NCBI RefSeq assembly: GCF_038630985.1
Contig: NZ_CP152049.1
Location: 3,987,501-4,051,500 of the forward strand
Direction: 5' to 3'
DNA: 64,000 nucleotides
Origin: Paenibacillus sp. FSL H8-0548
Lineage (GTDB): Bacteria; Bacillota; Bacilli; Paenibacillales; Paenibacillaceae
Position 1 is the stretch's first letter. Every line of letters starts with the position of its first letter. The notes beneath the pieces are model-generated. The model made no database searches, had not been told where the DNA came from, and was given only the letters and a program-made list of their open reading frames with translations. Positions 37,407-46,686 of this stretch are shown piece after piece. The translations under genes and the position numbers were made by a program.

Positions 37407-37700
37407 ATGCTGATAAAAAAGAAAACGGACATTACGTTTATTTTAGAAAACTTTAACGATCTAGCACAATGGGATGCCATAGGAAATAAATATTATTTTG
37501 TATTCTCCGATCGCAAGCGCGGTGGCCAGTGGACTTTAATGAGCTATGGTGAGGATCGCTACAGCATACATGGACTTGGAGAAGCGTATATGGATGAGTC
37601 TGAGTTTTTCTTTGAGAAGGAGAGCCAAATTCACTCTTTTCTGTGGGAAAATCGTTCTGCTTTCAACGCCGCATTAAAGCCTTCCTCCATGTGCAGTTAA
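37407..37700 (+). CDS. Conserved-looking hypothetical protein
   Basis: 97 residues, rich in aromatic amino acids: FILENFNDLAQWDAIGNKYYF, RGGQWTLMSYGEDRYSIHGLG, FFFEKESQIHSFLWENR. I do not recognise the family. AAAGAGGAG precedes the ATG and a terminator follows, so it is a good single-gene unit. No signal peptide or membrane helix. Confidence 0.65.
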   Translation: MLIKKKTDITFILENFNDLAQWDAIGNKYYFVFSDRKRGGQWTLMSYGEDRYSIHGLGEAYMDESEFFFEKESQIHSFLWENRSAFNAALKPSSMCS

Positions 37701-37729
37701 TTTACGTTAGTATACTATCCTATATTTCA

Positions 37730-37757
37730 AAAAAACACATAAAAATGTGTTTTTTTG
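37730..37757. terminator. Intrinsic terminator
   Basis: AAAAAACACAT-AAAA-ATGTGTTTTTT, between the convergent genes at 37407 and 37797. Confidence 0.75.
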
Positions 37758-37796
37758 TTGTCATTCCCGTAGGAACTGATTTATCAATCAGCCATA

Positions 37797-38705
37797 TTAC
37801 AAGCTTATCCCTTTATAGCTTATTTTCTGCTGCAGCATTGCTGCCAGATCCTCTGCTTTATCCCATACGAATGGACGTATCGGATGAGATTGAATAGAAA
37901 GCTGATCAATTGAGCTTCGTTTGATCGTCCATGTAACAGGCATATTTTTACTAATCGCGTAGCCTGCTGCAAAATAAACCTCCGGTGAATGATTCGTTAG
38001 ATCCGCAATAATGAAATTGCCATCCAAAATCTGCTCGATGGAATGATTATTATGGGTGCCCCATTTCGTCTGACAAAACAATTTTGGAATATAACCGCAC
38101 TGCTCCATTTTAGGAAAAACAACCTCTTCCCATTCATTTCGCAAGTCAACATCCTCAGCTAGCAAAATAAAGCAATCCTTCGCCTTACCTCCGCCAATAC
38201 TAGCAGCAGCTTCGCTCCAGCCTTTTTCCGTTAGCTTGAAGTTCATTCCTTCTCGGATGATCAGTCGAGCTTCCTTTAGCTTCTCAATAATATAAACAAG
38301 CTCCTGCAGATTAGGAGAATAAGTTAAGTTGTAGCTTTGAGATAGCGGGTGAATAAGGACCGGCTCACCTGGTCCTTCCGAATGTCTGTATAAATATTGC
38401 AGCAATCGAGCTTCCTTCTGTTCAATCGTTATAGGAATGGTAGGCGAATTGCCAATCTCCACTAGCTTCTCTGTTGATAACGCGACAACCTCGCCTAGCT
38501 CTGAGCGCTCTCGTATATATGCCGATACAATCGGAAATTGTTTACTCTTGGCTAAATAGGAGAAAGCGTTAATCGCAGCATAGCTTTCACTTTCCAGGCG
38601 ATAAGAGCCTTTAGGTGCGCAATGACAGCCCAAGTACAGATCATAGCCGCTTTCTTCTTCAAATGGTACAATCTCCGAGCAAAACAAACATCGTTTTTTT
38701 TCCAT
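37797..38705 (-). CDS. Zinc-ribbon protein with deoxyribosyltransferase/TIR-like C-terminus
   Basis: 302 residues. The N-terminus holds CLFC and a C-x-C pair (LGCHCAP), like a zinc ribbon. The middle (about 95-175) looks like a winged helix (LLQYLYRHSEGPGEPVLIHPLSQS...LVYIIEKLKEARLI). The end reads CFILLAEDVDLRNEWEEVVFP and IEQILDGNFIIADLTNHSPEVYFAAGYAISKNMPV. That pattern is typical of nucleoside 2-deoxyribosyltransferase-like and TIR-like folds. Such domains can act on nucleotides or NAD and occur in defence proteins. Function here is unknown; no partner gene is adjacent. Confidence 0.6.
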   Translation of the reverse strand: MEKKRCLFCSEIVPFEEESGYDLYLGCHCAPKGSYRLESESYAAINAFSYLAKSKQFPIVSAYIRERSELGEVVALSTEKLVEIGNSPTIPITIEQKEARLLQYLYRHSEGPGEPVLIHPLSQSYNLTYSPNLQELVYIIEKLKEARLIIREGMNFKLTEKGWSEAAASIGGGKAKDCFILLAEDVDLRNEWEEVVFPKMEQCGYIPKLFCQTKWGTHNNHSIEQILDGNFIIADLTNHSPEVYFAAGYAISKNMPVTWTIKRSSIDQLSIQSHPIRPFVWDKAEDLAAMLQQKISYKGISL

Positions 38706-38887
38706 TATCGATAACCCCCAATACGTATAGCATTCGCTAATCTTAACGAATATTAGGGCGATACAGTCATTAATAATTTTTAATGCGCATGGTATTAATT
38801 ACCGTTTGTAGTTATTTTTCTTAAAATGCTGTGATGAGATGGATATTATCTATAAACGAATCCACAATAACAGAAATAGCTAACTCC

Positions 38888-39502
38888 CTACCACTCCGAA
38901 ACCCATGCGGATTCATATCCTTTATTTAACAAATTCAGAGATGACGCTGGAGTCTTCGATTCCATAAATGCATATTCCGTTCCCATAAAATTAGCAAAAT
39001 GCTTGCTTTCCTGACGACGAATCCTCCGTGCTTCTTTCCGTTCAGGCGCTGTTTGAAATAACAGCCGCTCTTCCGCAGTTTCTGCTAATACGCCTGGAAC
39101 AGTCGTTGGTTTGTCATCCTCGCCGAGTGCTACGAAGGTTAAGAATGAAGTAGCACATACCTTGCGACCGCCCGTCAGCAAATCCTCTGTTACTACTCGT
39201 ACAAACACCTCCATCGAGGTTTTGTGGGACCAAGTAACGAAAGCAGATAAGCTTACAGCATCACCCTTTTTAACGGGATGCAGGAAGTCAACAGAATCGG
39301 TCGAAGCTGTTACAACAGGACGACGTGAATGCTTAGTTGCAGCGATCGTTGCTACATCATCTATATAGGCCATAAGCTTGCCTCCAAAAATCGTTCCGTG
39401 ATGATTGGTATCTGGAGGCAATACGATTGATTCTTTAATTGTCAGTGAAGCGGACGCTGGTCTTGATGATAATGGTATATTAAGCTTTTCCATCATTTTC
39501 AT
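38888..39502 (-). CDS. Acyl-CoA thioesterase, hotdog fold (YkhA-like)
   Basis: 204 residues with hotdog text: PPDTNHHGTIFGGKLMAYIDDVATIAATKH, VDFLHPVKKGDAVSL, TSMEVFVRVVTEDLLTGG. It should hydrolyse acyl-CoA in the cytosol, as YkhA-type proteins do. The tail (about 150-204) is longer than the core hotdog domain and rich in Arg/Glu. The start follows AAAGGTG. It diverges from the LysR gene at 39667. Confidence 0.87.
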   Translation of the reverse strand: MKMMEKLNIPLSSRPASASLTIKESIVLPPDTNHHGTIFGGKLMAYIDDVATIAATKHSRRPVVTASTDSVDFLHPVKKGDAVSLSAFVTWSHKTSMEVFVRVVTEDLLTGGRKVCATSFLTFVALGEDDKPTTVPGVLAETAEERLLFQTAPERKEARRIRRQESKHFANFMGTEYAFMESKTPASSLNLLNKGYESAWVSEW

Positions 39503-39666
39503 GGTACACCTTTTTTCTTCATAAATTTTTGATACTCATAAGTTTACACCCGTACAACCTATAGGTAAAATACATATATCGAATAGTTTTCATTCCTTTT
39601 CACTATACTTCCTTTGTATACAGCACCCGCGTTGATTACTGCAAGCACCTTAAAGGAGCTCATCTG

Positions 39667-40563
39667 ATGGACTTAAAACATTTAAATTATTTTGTTGCTG
39701 TAGCAGAAGCCGGAAGCTTCACGCTTGCAGCACGCAAGCTGCATATCACACAGCCTTCTTTATCCAAAATGGTACGTCTGCTTGAGGAAGATTTAGGTGT
39801 ACAGCTCATTGACCGGTCCTCAAAGCAAATTGAGCTCACTGATGCTGGTATGACTATTCTTCGTTCAGCGAAGCAAATCATACAGTCCTTCGAGCATATG
39901 TCGAGTGAATTGGAGGAGGTTGTATCCTTAAAGAAAGGAACGCTTCGTCTTGGCATTCCACCTATGGTTGGAAGTTATTTCTTACCTGCTATTATTGAGA
40001 AATTTTTAACTAGCTTTCCACACATCAAGCTGCAAGTAATCGAACAAGGAGGCAAAAGCTTAGAGCAGGATTTATTGCAAGGGGAGCTTGATTTCAGCAT
40101 GGTTATTCTTCCCGTAAAGGATATCGAGAAGTATCATATTTTTCCCTGCATTAATGAAAACTTGCGACTAGTTGTTCATTCCAATCATCGACTCGCTTCA
40201 TGCTCATCCATTGCAATGAAACAACTGGCAGATGAATCTTTTATTATGTTCCGTAAAGATTTCACTATTCATCACCTCATTGCTGAGCAGTGCGAGGCAG
40301 CGGGCTTTGAACCGAGGATCGTATTTGAGAGCTCCCAGTGGGATTTTATGACAGAAATGGTTGCTGCTCGGTATGGCATAACTCTTTTGCCTGAAGGGAT
40401 ATGCAAGCAGCTCGACACGGAGCGTTTTACAACGATCCCCATCATTCAACCTGAAATCCCTTGGAAATTATCGATGATATGGCGCAAAGACAAATATCTT
40501 TCGTTCGCCTCCCGTGAATGGATTCGAATGATTGAATCAGAGCTCGAACCATTCTTACCATAA
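39667..40563 (+). CDS. LysR-family regulator, CidR-like
   Basis: 298 residues, full length: HTH (MDLKHLNYFVAVAEAGSFTL, ITQPSLSKMVRLLEEDLGVQ) and effector domain (GTLRLGIPPMVGSYFLPAI). CidR-type LysR proteins govern the cidAB murein-hydrolase control genes, and a lrgB/cidB-like gene lies tail to tail here, overlapping by nine bases. A second, headless LysR of the same subfamily is at 41200. Confidence 0.88.
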   Translation: MDLKHLNYFVAVAEAGSFTLAARKLHITQPSLSKMVRLLEEDLGVQLIDRSSKQIELTDAGMTILRSAKQIIQSFEHMSSELEEVVSLKKGTLRLGIPPMVGSYFLPAIIEKFLTSFPHIKLQVIEQGGKSLEQDLLQGELDFSMVILPVKDIEKYHIFPCINENLRLVVHSNHRLASCSSIAMKQLADESFIMFRKDFTIHHLIAEQCEAAGFEPRIVFESSQWDFMTEMVAARYGITLLPEGICKQLDTERFTTIPIIQPEIPWKLSMIWRKDKYLSFASREWIRMIESELEPFLP

Positions 40564-41142
40564 TCCCATGAGCCATGGCGTCGCGAGCAGCGTGACGAAT
40601 GCGGTTACCATCATAGCGATGCTAGCGACTGATCCCGTGACCGCATCATATTCGAGCGCTTTACTAATTCCAGCAGAATGTGCACTCGTTCCAAATAATA
40701 TGCCGCGAGCTACTGCACTTTTAATACCAAACCATTTTATAATAAGCGGACCTGCTATTAAGCCGATCAATCCGGTTATGAGCGTGGCGACTGCCGTTAT
40801 CGTCGGAACTCCTCCGATGGAGCCAGAGATGGATACCGCGATCGGGGTTGTAGCGGATCGCGGCGCAAGACTTTCAATCACTTCGGTATCTAGCCCGAAT
40901 AAATAAGCAGCGCCGACTGAAGTAATAATAGCGATTACTGCGCCTGCCGTAACGCTGATCGCAATAACCCAAACGTTTTTCCGCAAAATATCCATATGTC
41001 GATATAAAGTGATTGCAAGCGCAATCGTAGCTGGCTCTACTAGCAGCGGTGTCAAATAAACCTTAGGAAATAAGCCATAAAGCCTTTTTGCTGCCAAATA
41101 AATGACAACTGTGATTATTAACCACAAAGCAGCTTGAATCAT
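40555..41142 (-). CDS. LrgB/CidB-family membrane protein with internal deletion
   Basis: 195 residues of the LrgB family (usually about 230). The front ALWLIITVVIYLAAKRLYGL and the back GSIGGVPTITAVATLITGLIG are normal. At LTPLLV-EPATIALAI about 35 residues that normally carry one helix and a loop (between LTPLL and the GPATVALA motif) are missing. The reading frame is kept. Missing a helix should disturb topology, so function is doubtful. Its ATG overlaps the stop of a cidA remnant (ATGA). Confidence 0.75.
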   Translation of the reverse strand: MIQAALWLIITVVIYLAAKRLYGLFPKVYLTPLLVEPATIALAITLYRHMDILRKNVWVIAISVTAGAVIAIITSVGAAYLFGLDTEVIESLAPRSATTPIAVSISGSIGGVPTITAVATLITGLIGLIAGPLIIKWFGIKSAVARGILFGTSAHSAGISKALEYDAVTGSVASIAMMVTAFVTLLATPWLMGLW

Positions 41143-41220
41143 CGCACGTCACCCTCTCGCTTTCTTGTCATACGCTGACTCAATATTCCAGCTAGAATCA
41201 TGACAAGAACTGTAAAGAAA
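41139..41220 (-). pseudogene. cidA/lrgA 3' remnant
   Basis: Minus-strand codons TVLVMILAGILSQRMTRKRE and GDVR end in TGA that overlaps the ATG of the LrgB-like gene. This is how a holin-like CidA tail ends before cidB. Upstream of about 41215 the frame runs into the opposite-strand lysR sequence, so the front of cidA is gone. Confidence 0.6.
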
Positions 41221-41853
41221 GGCAGTATCCGTATTGGGCTCCCGCCTATGGCAGGCTCCAGCTTTTTCCCAAGTGTTATTAAGAGCTTTCAGGATCAATA
41301 TCCTGGAATTTCGATTAAGCTAATGGAGTATGGAGCCAAAAAAGTAGAAGAGCATGTCTCACAAGGATTGTTGGATGTAGGAGTTGTATTGTGGCCAATC
41401 GATAACGATGTTTTTGATTCATTCCAGCTCGTGGAAGACCACATGAGAGTTGTTATGCATCCTTCGCACCCGCTTGCTGCAAGCAAGCAAATCAGCCTAA
41501 ACGAGCTATCAAGCGAGCGGTTCATATTGTTTAATAGTGAATTTGCACTTCATGATCGAATTATAGACGAATGCCAAACGATAGGCTTCATTCCCCACAT
41601 CGTATATGAAAGTTCGCAATGGGATTTTATCGGAAAAATGGTCGCTGAAAACCTCGGCATTGCCATGCTCCCTGCTCGCATCTGTCAATTGCTTGATTCA
41701 GGAGAGGTGTGTACAGCAGCGCTATGCGAGCCCATTATCCCTTGGCGGCTTGCCATGGTATGGAAACGCTCTGGCTATCTCTCTTTAGCGACCAGAGAAT
41801 GGATTGCTTTTAATAAGCAGCGGTTTGCACAAAAAGAAGAACAGCTTGATTAG
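41200..41853 (+). pseudogene. LysR-family effector domain lacking its HTH
   Basis: 217 residues starting at an ATG with no ribosome site. From KKGSIRIGLPPMAG onward it aligns with residue 89 onward of the LysR at 39667 and ends in its own C-terminus (REWIAFNKQRFAQ). The DNA-binding domain and about 89 residues are absent; the left end joins the cidA remnant. It is the product of a deletion and cannot bind DNA as a normal LysR. Confidence 0.82.
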
Positions 41854-41872
41854 CAAAGCTGTTCTTCTTTTT
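41831..41872. terminator. Bidirectional terminator
   Basis: AAAAAGAAGAACAGCTT pairs with AAGCTGTTCTTCTTTTT around an eight-base loop, overlapping the last codons of the truncated LysR and facing the diguanylate cyclase gene. Confidence 0.88.
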
Positions 41873-41880
41873 GTCTTTAT

Positions 41881-42795
41881 TCAGTTAACTCCACGATTTA
41901 CCCGTTTTTCAGGCTTTTTATTTTTATCTATATAACATAAATAGTTGTTCTTTCCGTTCTTTTTCACCTCATACATTGCTTTATCAGCGTTTCTCATAAG
42001 CTCAATTGTATCCTTGCCATGGTCTGGGTATACCGCAATACCGATGCTGGCCGTGACCGTATATTCCTTCCTATTGAAATGAATTGGCATTTGAATCAGC
42101 TTAATAATCCGCTTCGCTAGCTCAGCTATATCATCATATTCATTTACATTATTTAAGATAACGGTAAGCTCGTCGCCGCCAAAACGTGAAACCTCCACCT
42201 GTTCATCGTTAATATTTTCAAGTAATCGGTTGCCAATTTCCTTCAACACGAGATCACCATAATAATGTCCAAGCTTATCATTAATCCGTTTAAAACCATC
42301 AATATCAATCATCATGAGTACAAAAGATTTATTTTCGTTCGAACATACTGCTAACGACTGTTCAAAATCTTTATTAAATTTATGGCGGTTAGGTAAGCCT
42401 GTCAATTCATCATAAAAGGCTAGTTTATATAAATTTTCAGTGGCACGCTTCTCTTCGGTTATATTTCTTGCTATAAAATAGCTGCCGATTTGCTTTCCAT
42501 CTTCGGTATAAGGAATTTGAGAAACTGACAATTCAACACGGTTGCCTTTCTGATGAATGATCGCCGTGTCAAAGCTGGTTATTCCATGGGCGATTACCCG
42601 AAGAATAGTTCGGCGCTCATCTGCAGCAATACTTTTGAGCATAAAAAATAATGGCTGTTTATTTAATTGGTTATGGGTATAGCCCGTTAGTGTGCTAAAT
42701 GCAAAATTACTTCCAATGATTTGACAAGTTTTATCTACAAGCAGCACACCATCACGATTATTCTCAAAGAGGGCCTGATGCCCTGTTTTCTTCAT
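41881..42795 (-). CDS. PAS-GGDEF diguanylate cyclase
   Basis: About 304 residues starting at ATG 42795 after AGGA; the frame also opens at 42840 without a ribosome site. One PAS domain (ALFENNRDGVLLVDKTCQII) with a PAC end (YFIARNITEEKRATE), then GGDEF (YDELTGLPNRHKFNKDF, MMIDIDGFKRINDKLGH). The active-site motif is GGDEL (about 206-210) in SRFGGDELTVIL rather than GGDEF. No EAL domain. It is cytosolic. It likely makes c-di-GMP on a signal sensed by PAS; activity with GGDEL needs proof. Confidence 0.88.
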   Translation of the reverse strand: MKKTGHQALFENNRDGVLLVDKTCQIIGSNFAFSTLTGYTHNQLNKQPLFFMLKSIAADERRTILRVIAHGITSFDTAIIHQKGNRVELSVSQIPYTEDGKQIGSYFIARNITEEKRATENLYKLAFYDELTGLPNRHKFNKDFEQSLAVCSNENKSFVLMMIDIDGFKRINDKLGHYYGDLVLKEIGNRLLENINDEQVEVSRFGGDELTVILNNVNEYDDIAELAKRIIKLIQMPIHFNRKEYTVTASIGIAVYPDHGKDTIELMRNADKAMYEVKKNGKNNYLCYIDKNKKPEKRVNRGVN

Positions 42796-43090
42796 ATGAT
42801 CATCCTGTTTAATAACAAAGCTCCGTTTTAAAGATAACATTCTGAGAATTTCACATTCCTTTCATAGGTTTTAAGTCGTAGTCTCTTCATTATAAATATC
42901 TCTTTTGAAATTTTTTTGAAACTTCGTCTTAAAGTTACTTAAAAACTGTATAACCCCCTCCTAAAGAACCACTCCTAAATATCCAAACATTTCTATTTCA
43001 TTCATTTACAAAAGGACTAATCTATTATAAAATTCTTTATAACGAACATTTTAGTTCGTCAATAATGTACGGTTGGGAGGTGTCGATGTC

Positions 43091-43423
43091 ATGTCCAGAG
43101 TGAAAAAAGTATGTTTACTCGTCTTGCTTATCACTGTATGTGCTTTTCCAGCCTCTGCATTTGCAGCAAGTAGCAATAATCATTCGAGTAAAGAAAGCAG
43201 CTTTTTTTCCAGCTTCTTTTCTATTTTCAGCGGATCCAAAAGTGATCAATCTCAATCAAAACAACCGAAGCCTATAGATACATATAAGGTTGTTAATTAT
43301 TGGGAGTCGAAAAACTGGTTTAGTTGGTTTGATAAAAAAGATAACTGGTACGATGACAAACATTGGGGAGATGATAAATCGATAGATTCTTATAAAATCT
43401 GGGAGTTTTACTATTGCTATTAG
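43091..43423 (+). CDS. Small secreted Trp/Asp/Ser-rich protein
   Basis: About 110 residues with a clear signal peptide (VCLLVLLITVCAFPASAFA), a Ser-rich linker and a tail dense in Trp, Asp and Lys (WFDKKDNWYDDKHWGDDK). I start at ATG 43091 after GGGAGGTG. No family is recognised. It lies just before the second hybrid kinase, with a terminator between, so a link to that kinase is only suggestive. Confidence 0.65.
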   Translation: MSRVKKVCLLVLLITVCAFPASAFAASSNNHSSKESSFFSSFFSIFSGSKSDQSQSKQPKPIDTYKVVNYWESKNWFSWFDKKDNWYDDKHWGDDKSIDSYKIWEFYYCY

Positions 43424-43469
43424 TCTATTCTTGTAAGTTGTAAGTGAATAATCTCTTATATTTGTTGTG

Positions 43470-43497
43470 AACCGTTGGCACTGGCCAGCGGTTTTTT
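43470..43497 (+). terminator. Intrinsic terminator
   Basis: AACCGTTGGC pairs with GCCAGCGGTT (one G-T pair), then six T. Confidence 0.8.
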
Positions 43498-43550
43498 AAT
43501 ATTTATGAAAAATCAAAAGGTTTAACGTATTATTTGTCGAAATAAAAAAC

Positions 43551-46500
43551 ATGAAAACTTCTAAGCGAAATATTATTCTAATTACATTATTATTTCTCAC
43601 TATCCTTACTGGATTTCGATTAATTTGGAATTCTATACACACGATTTCTAGCCATACAAAAGCCTCACAAGGCGTCCTTGATCTACGCTCTTACGGATCT
43701 CTAGCAAACGCTACTTTTTTACTTCATGGTGAATGGGAGTTTTATCCTAACCAATTCGTCATGCCTGACTCTGCTAACTTGTCAGATCATGTAAATAATA
43801 AGAAGTATATACAAGTACCTGGAAATTGGTCAGATCAGTTCGACGAAGACTCTTCCGACTATCAATTTGGAACTTATCGTTTACGAATTATGACTAGCCA
43901 GAATATCGACCGTTCATATGGCCTATGGTTCACAGAAGTAGCTAGCGCTTCCAGTGTATTTGCCAATGGTAAGCTACTAGCAACATCGGGAACTCCCGCT
44001 GAGGATTATGAAAGCTTCATACCTCGGAAGATTCCTTACTCCGTATCCTTTTTACCTGAATCGAATGAGTTTGAAATTATAATCCAAGTTTCTAATTCTA
44101 GTACATATAGTATGGGAGGCATCACCAGCTCGATTAAATTTGGCGATAAAGCGGCTATTGAGAAGAAACGCTTATTCGCATTAGCTTTGCAACTGATGGT
44201 CTGTGTTATTTTTCTGCTGAATGGCTTCTATGCTGGCATCATCTATTTCATTGACCGAACGCAGAAGGTCATGATTTATTTTTTTCTACTCGTTGTCAGC
44301 GCAGGCATAGGCATTTTAATGGATGATGATAAAATATTACTTACCTGGCTGCCTTTAGATTATGATTTGTCTATTCGATTAGTAATCTTATTATATACAG
44401 CAAACGCAGCATTTTTAATGCAGGTTGTCAGAGAGCTATTTCCAGAATATAAACGAATCACGCCTTTAAAATGGTTTTTGTGGCTATGTATTTTATACTC
44501 GCTATTTAACATCATAGCTCCTATACAGAGTGTACTTTCAGTAAAGTTTCTTCTTGGTCTATTGATGGCCGTATCTTCAATAACGGTACTCTTCCTTATT
44601 ATGAAGCTCGTTTTTACGAAGAGCGGTCATATGATTTATTTATTGCTTTCCGCTGCAGGTATCGCCTCAAGCATCTTTTGGGGACAAATTAAATCGTATG
44701 GGAATTTCGATGTCGGCTATTATCCATTTGACATGATCGTTGCTATGCTCGGCTTTGCTGCCTATTGGTTTAAACTTTATTTCCAAAACGCCAATCAAAT
44801 GATCAAGCTAGCGCAAAAGCTGCAAAAAGCAGACAAAACGAAGGATGAATTTCTAGCAACTACATCTCATGAATTACGCACTCCGCTTCATGGCATTATT
44901 TCAATTGCACAAACAGTTCTCGAGAGCACCGATCAAACGGTAAAAGCAAATCATAAAAAAGATTTAATGCTTCTTATAACCATTGGTAGACGAATGTCCT
45001 ATCTCATAAATGATTTACTTGATTTGACTCAACTTCGTGAAAATCGAATTCGACTGCATGCTAGAAACGTGAATATTAATTCGATTGCTAATGGTGTGTT
45101 AGAAATGCTTCAAGCTCTGACTGATGGAAAACCAATCCGCTTCTTACTCCAAGTGCCGGATACATTCCCTGAGGTACTGGCTGACGAGAAACGATTAATG
45201 CAAATATTGTTCAATATCTTATATAACGCTGTTAAGTTTACCGACAAAGGAACGATTACGTTACACGCGGAGCTAATTGACGGCATGGCACATATTCATA
45301 TATCAGATCCAGGCATTGGAATGGATGAAGAAACGTTAAGTCGTATATTCATGGCTTATGAGCAAGGTGATCCTACCGCTTCAATATCAGCCGGAGGTAT
45401 TGGGCTTGGACTCAATATTTCACAAAAGCTGGTTCATCTACACGGTGGTGAGCTGTACGCTCACTCTTCACCGGGAAAAGGATCTACATTCTCCTTTAGC
45501 CTGCCGCTATTTCATCCAGCATCAGAGGAACATTCTGCTGTGGAGCATCCGATATTCCATGAGCTATTCGTAGTCCCTGCTATACGTGGCATGGAAGAGG
45601 ATATTGTGATAGAGTCTTCGACCTTGCCATCAGCGAGAAGACCTAAAATATTAGCAGTTGATGATGATCCGATAAATTTAAAAATATTAACTAAAATATT
45701 ATCGAATGACTATTTTGAATTAGAGCTTGTAAACAGCGGCAGTGAAGCGCTTGCCAAATTGACCGATCAGCAATGGGACTTAATTATTGCGGATGTGATG
45801 ATGCCAAACATGTCAGGCTATCAATTGACGCAATTGGTTAGAAAACGCTTCTCGATTTCAGAGCTGCCTATCCTGCTCTTAACTGCGCGCAGCAATGCTG
45901 ATGATATTTATTATGGCTTCCAATCTGGAGCTAACGATTATGTCACAAAGCCAATAGATGCGACTGAGCTTCGTGTCCGGGTACGCTCTTTAACCGATCT
46001 CAAAAAATCGGTTACTGAACGATTAAGCATGGAGGCAGCCTATCTACAAGCACAGATTCAGCCGCACTTTCTATTTAATACATTGAACTCCATTAGCGCG
46101 CTGAGTGATATCGATACGATCAAAATGCAAAAGCTGATCCATGCATTCTCCAACTATTTGAGGATAAGCTACGATTTCCTAAATGCCACACCACTTGTAA
46201 ACATCAACCATGAGCTCGATCTTGTCAAAGCTTACTTGTATATTGAGCAAGAGCGTTTTGAAGATCGTTTAACGATCATTTGGGAGATAGAAAGTGATCT
46301 TAATTTCAAGCTGCCTCCGCTTTCCGTTCAGCCGCTTGTAGAAAATGCGGTTAAGCATGGTATTTTGAGCCGATATAAAGGCGGTACATTATGGATTAGG
46401 GTGATTACGCACTCTAATTTTACAGAAGTAACGATAAAGGACAATGGAATTGGCATGAGTGAAGAGAAGCTATCAGCACTTCTGGATGGACCTTTTCTAG

Positions 46501-46634
46501 AGCAAAGAGGAATTGGCTTACTAAATACGGATAGGCGCTTGAAGAAGCAATATGGCAATGGGCTTACCATTTTAAGCATTCTTAATGAAGGAACAAGCAT
46601 TTCCTTCTCCATTCCGAACGAAATGCCGACTTGA
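43551..46634 (+). CDS. Second 7TMR-DISM hybrid histidine kinase (paralogue)
   Basis: 1027 residues with the same order as the kinase at 7402: N-terminal helix, DISMED2-like domain, seven helices (about 205-410), HisKA with H440 in TSHELRTPLHG, HATPase, receiver with D748 in LIIADVMMPN, and LytS-type end with H839 in QPHFLFN. The text is similar throughout (YEQG, GIGLGL, GANDYVTKP, LRISYDFLNA). The two are old paralogues, not recent copies. The ATG has only a weak ribosome site. Location: membrane. Ligand unknown. Confidence 0.9.
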   Translation: MKTSKRNIILITLLFLTILTGFRLIWNSIHTISSHTKASQGVLDLRSYGSLANATFLLHGEWEFYPNQFVMPDSANLSDHVNNKKYIQVPGNWSDQFDEDSSDYQFGTYRLRIMTSQNIDRSYGLWFTEVASASSVFANGKLLATSGTPAEDYESFIPRKIPYSVSFLPESNEFEIIIQVSNSSTYSMGGITSSIKFGDKAAIEKKRLFALALQLMVCVIFLLNGFYAGIIYFIDRTQKVMIYFFLLVVSAGIGILMDDDKILLTWLPLDYDLSIRLVILLYTANAAFLMQVVRELFPEYKRITPLKWFLWLCILYSLFNIIAPIQSVLSVKFLLGLLMAVSSITVLFLIMKLVFTKSGHMIYLLLSAAGIASSIFWGQIKSYGNFDVGYYPFDMIVAMLGFAAYWFKLYFQNANQMIKLAQKLQKADKTKDEFLATTSHELRTPLHGIISIAQTVLESTDQTVKANHKKDLMLLITIGRRMSYLINDLLDLTQLRENRIRLHARNVNINSIANGVLEMLQALTDGKPIRFLLQVPDTFPEVLADEKRLMQILFNILYNAVKFTDKGTITLHAELIDGMAHIHISDPGIGMDEETLSRIFMAYEQGDPTASISAGGIGLGLNISQKLVHLHGGELYAHSSPGKGSTFSFSLPLFHPASEEHSAVEHPIFHELFVVPAIRGMEEDIVIESSTLPSARRPKILAVDDDPINLKILTKILSNDYFELELVNSGSEALAKLTDQQWDLIIADVMMPNMSGYQLTQLVRKRFSISELPILLLTARSNADDIYYGFQSGANDYVTKPIDATELRVRVRSLTDLKKSVTERLSMEAAYLQAQIQPHFLFNTLNSISALSDIDTIKMQKLIHAFSNYLRISYDFLNATPLVNINHELDLVKAYLYIEQERFEDRLTIIWEIESDLNFKLPPLSVQPLVENAVKHGILSRYKGGTLWIRVITHSNFTEVTIKDNGIGMSEEKLSALLDGPFLEQRGIGLLNTDRRLKKQYGNGLTILSILNEGTSISFSIPNEMPT

Positions 46635-46686
46635 ACGTTAAAAAATGATAATATAAATACGTACAAACTTGAAAGGCGGAGATTAC

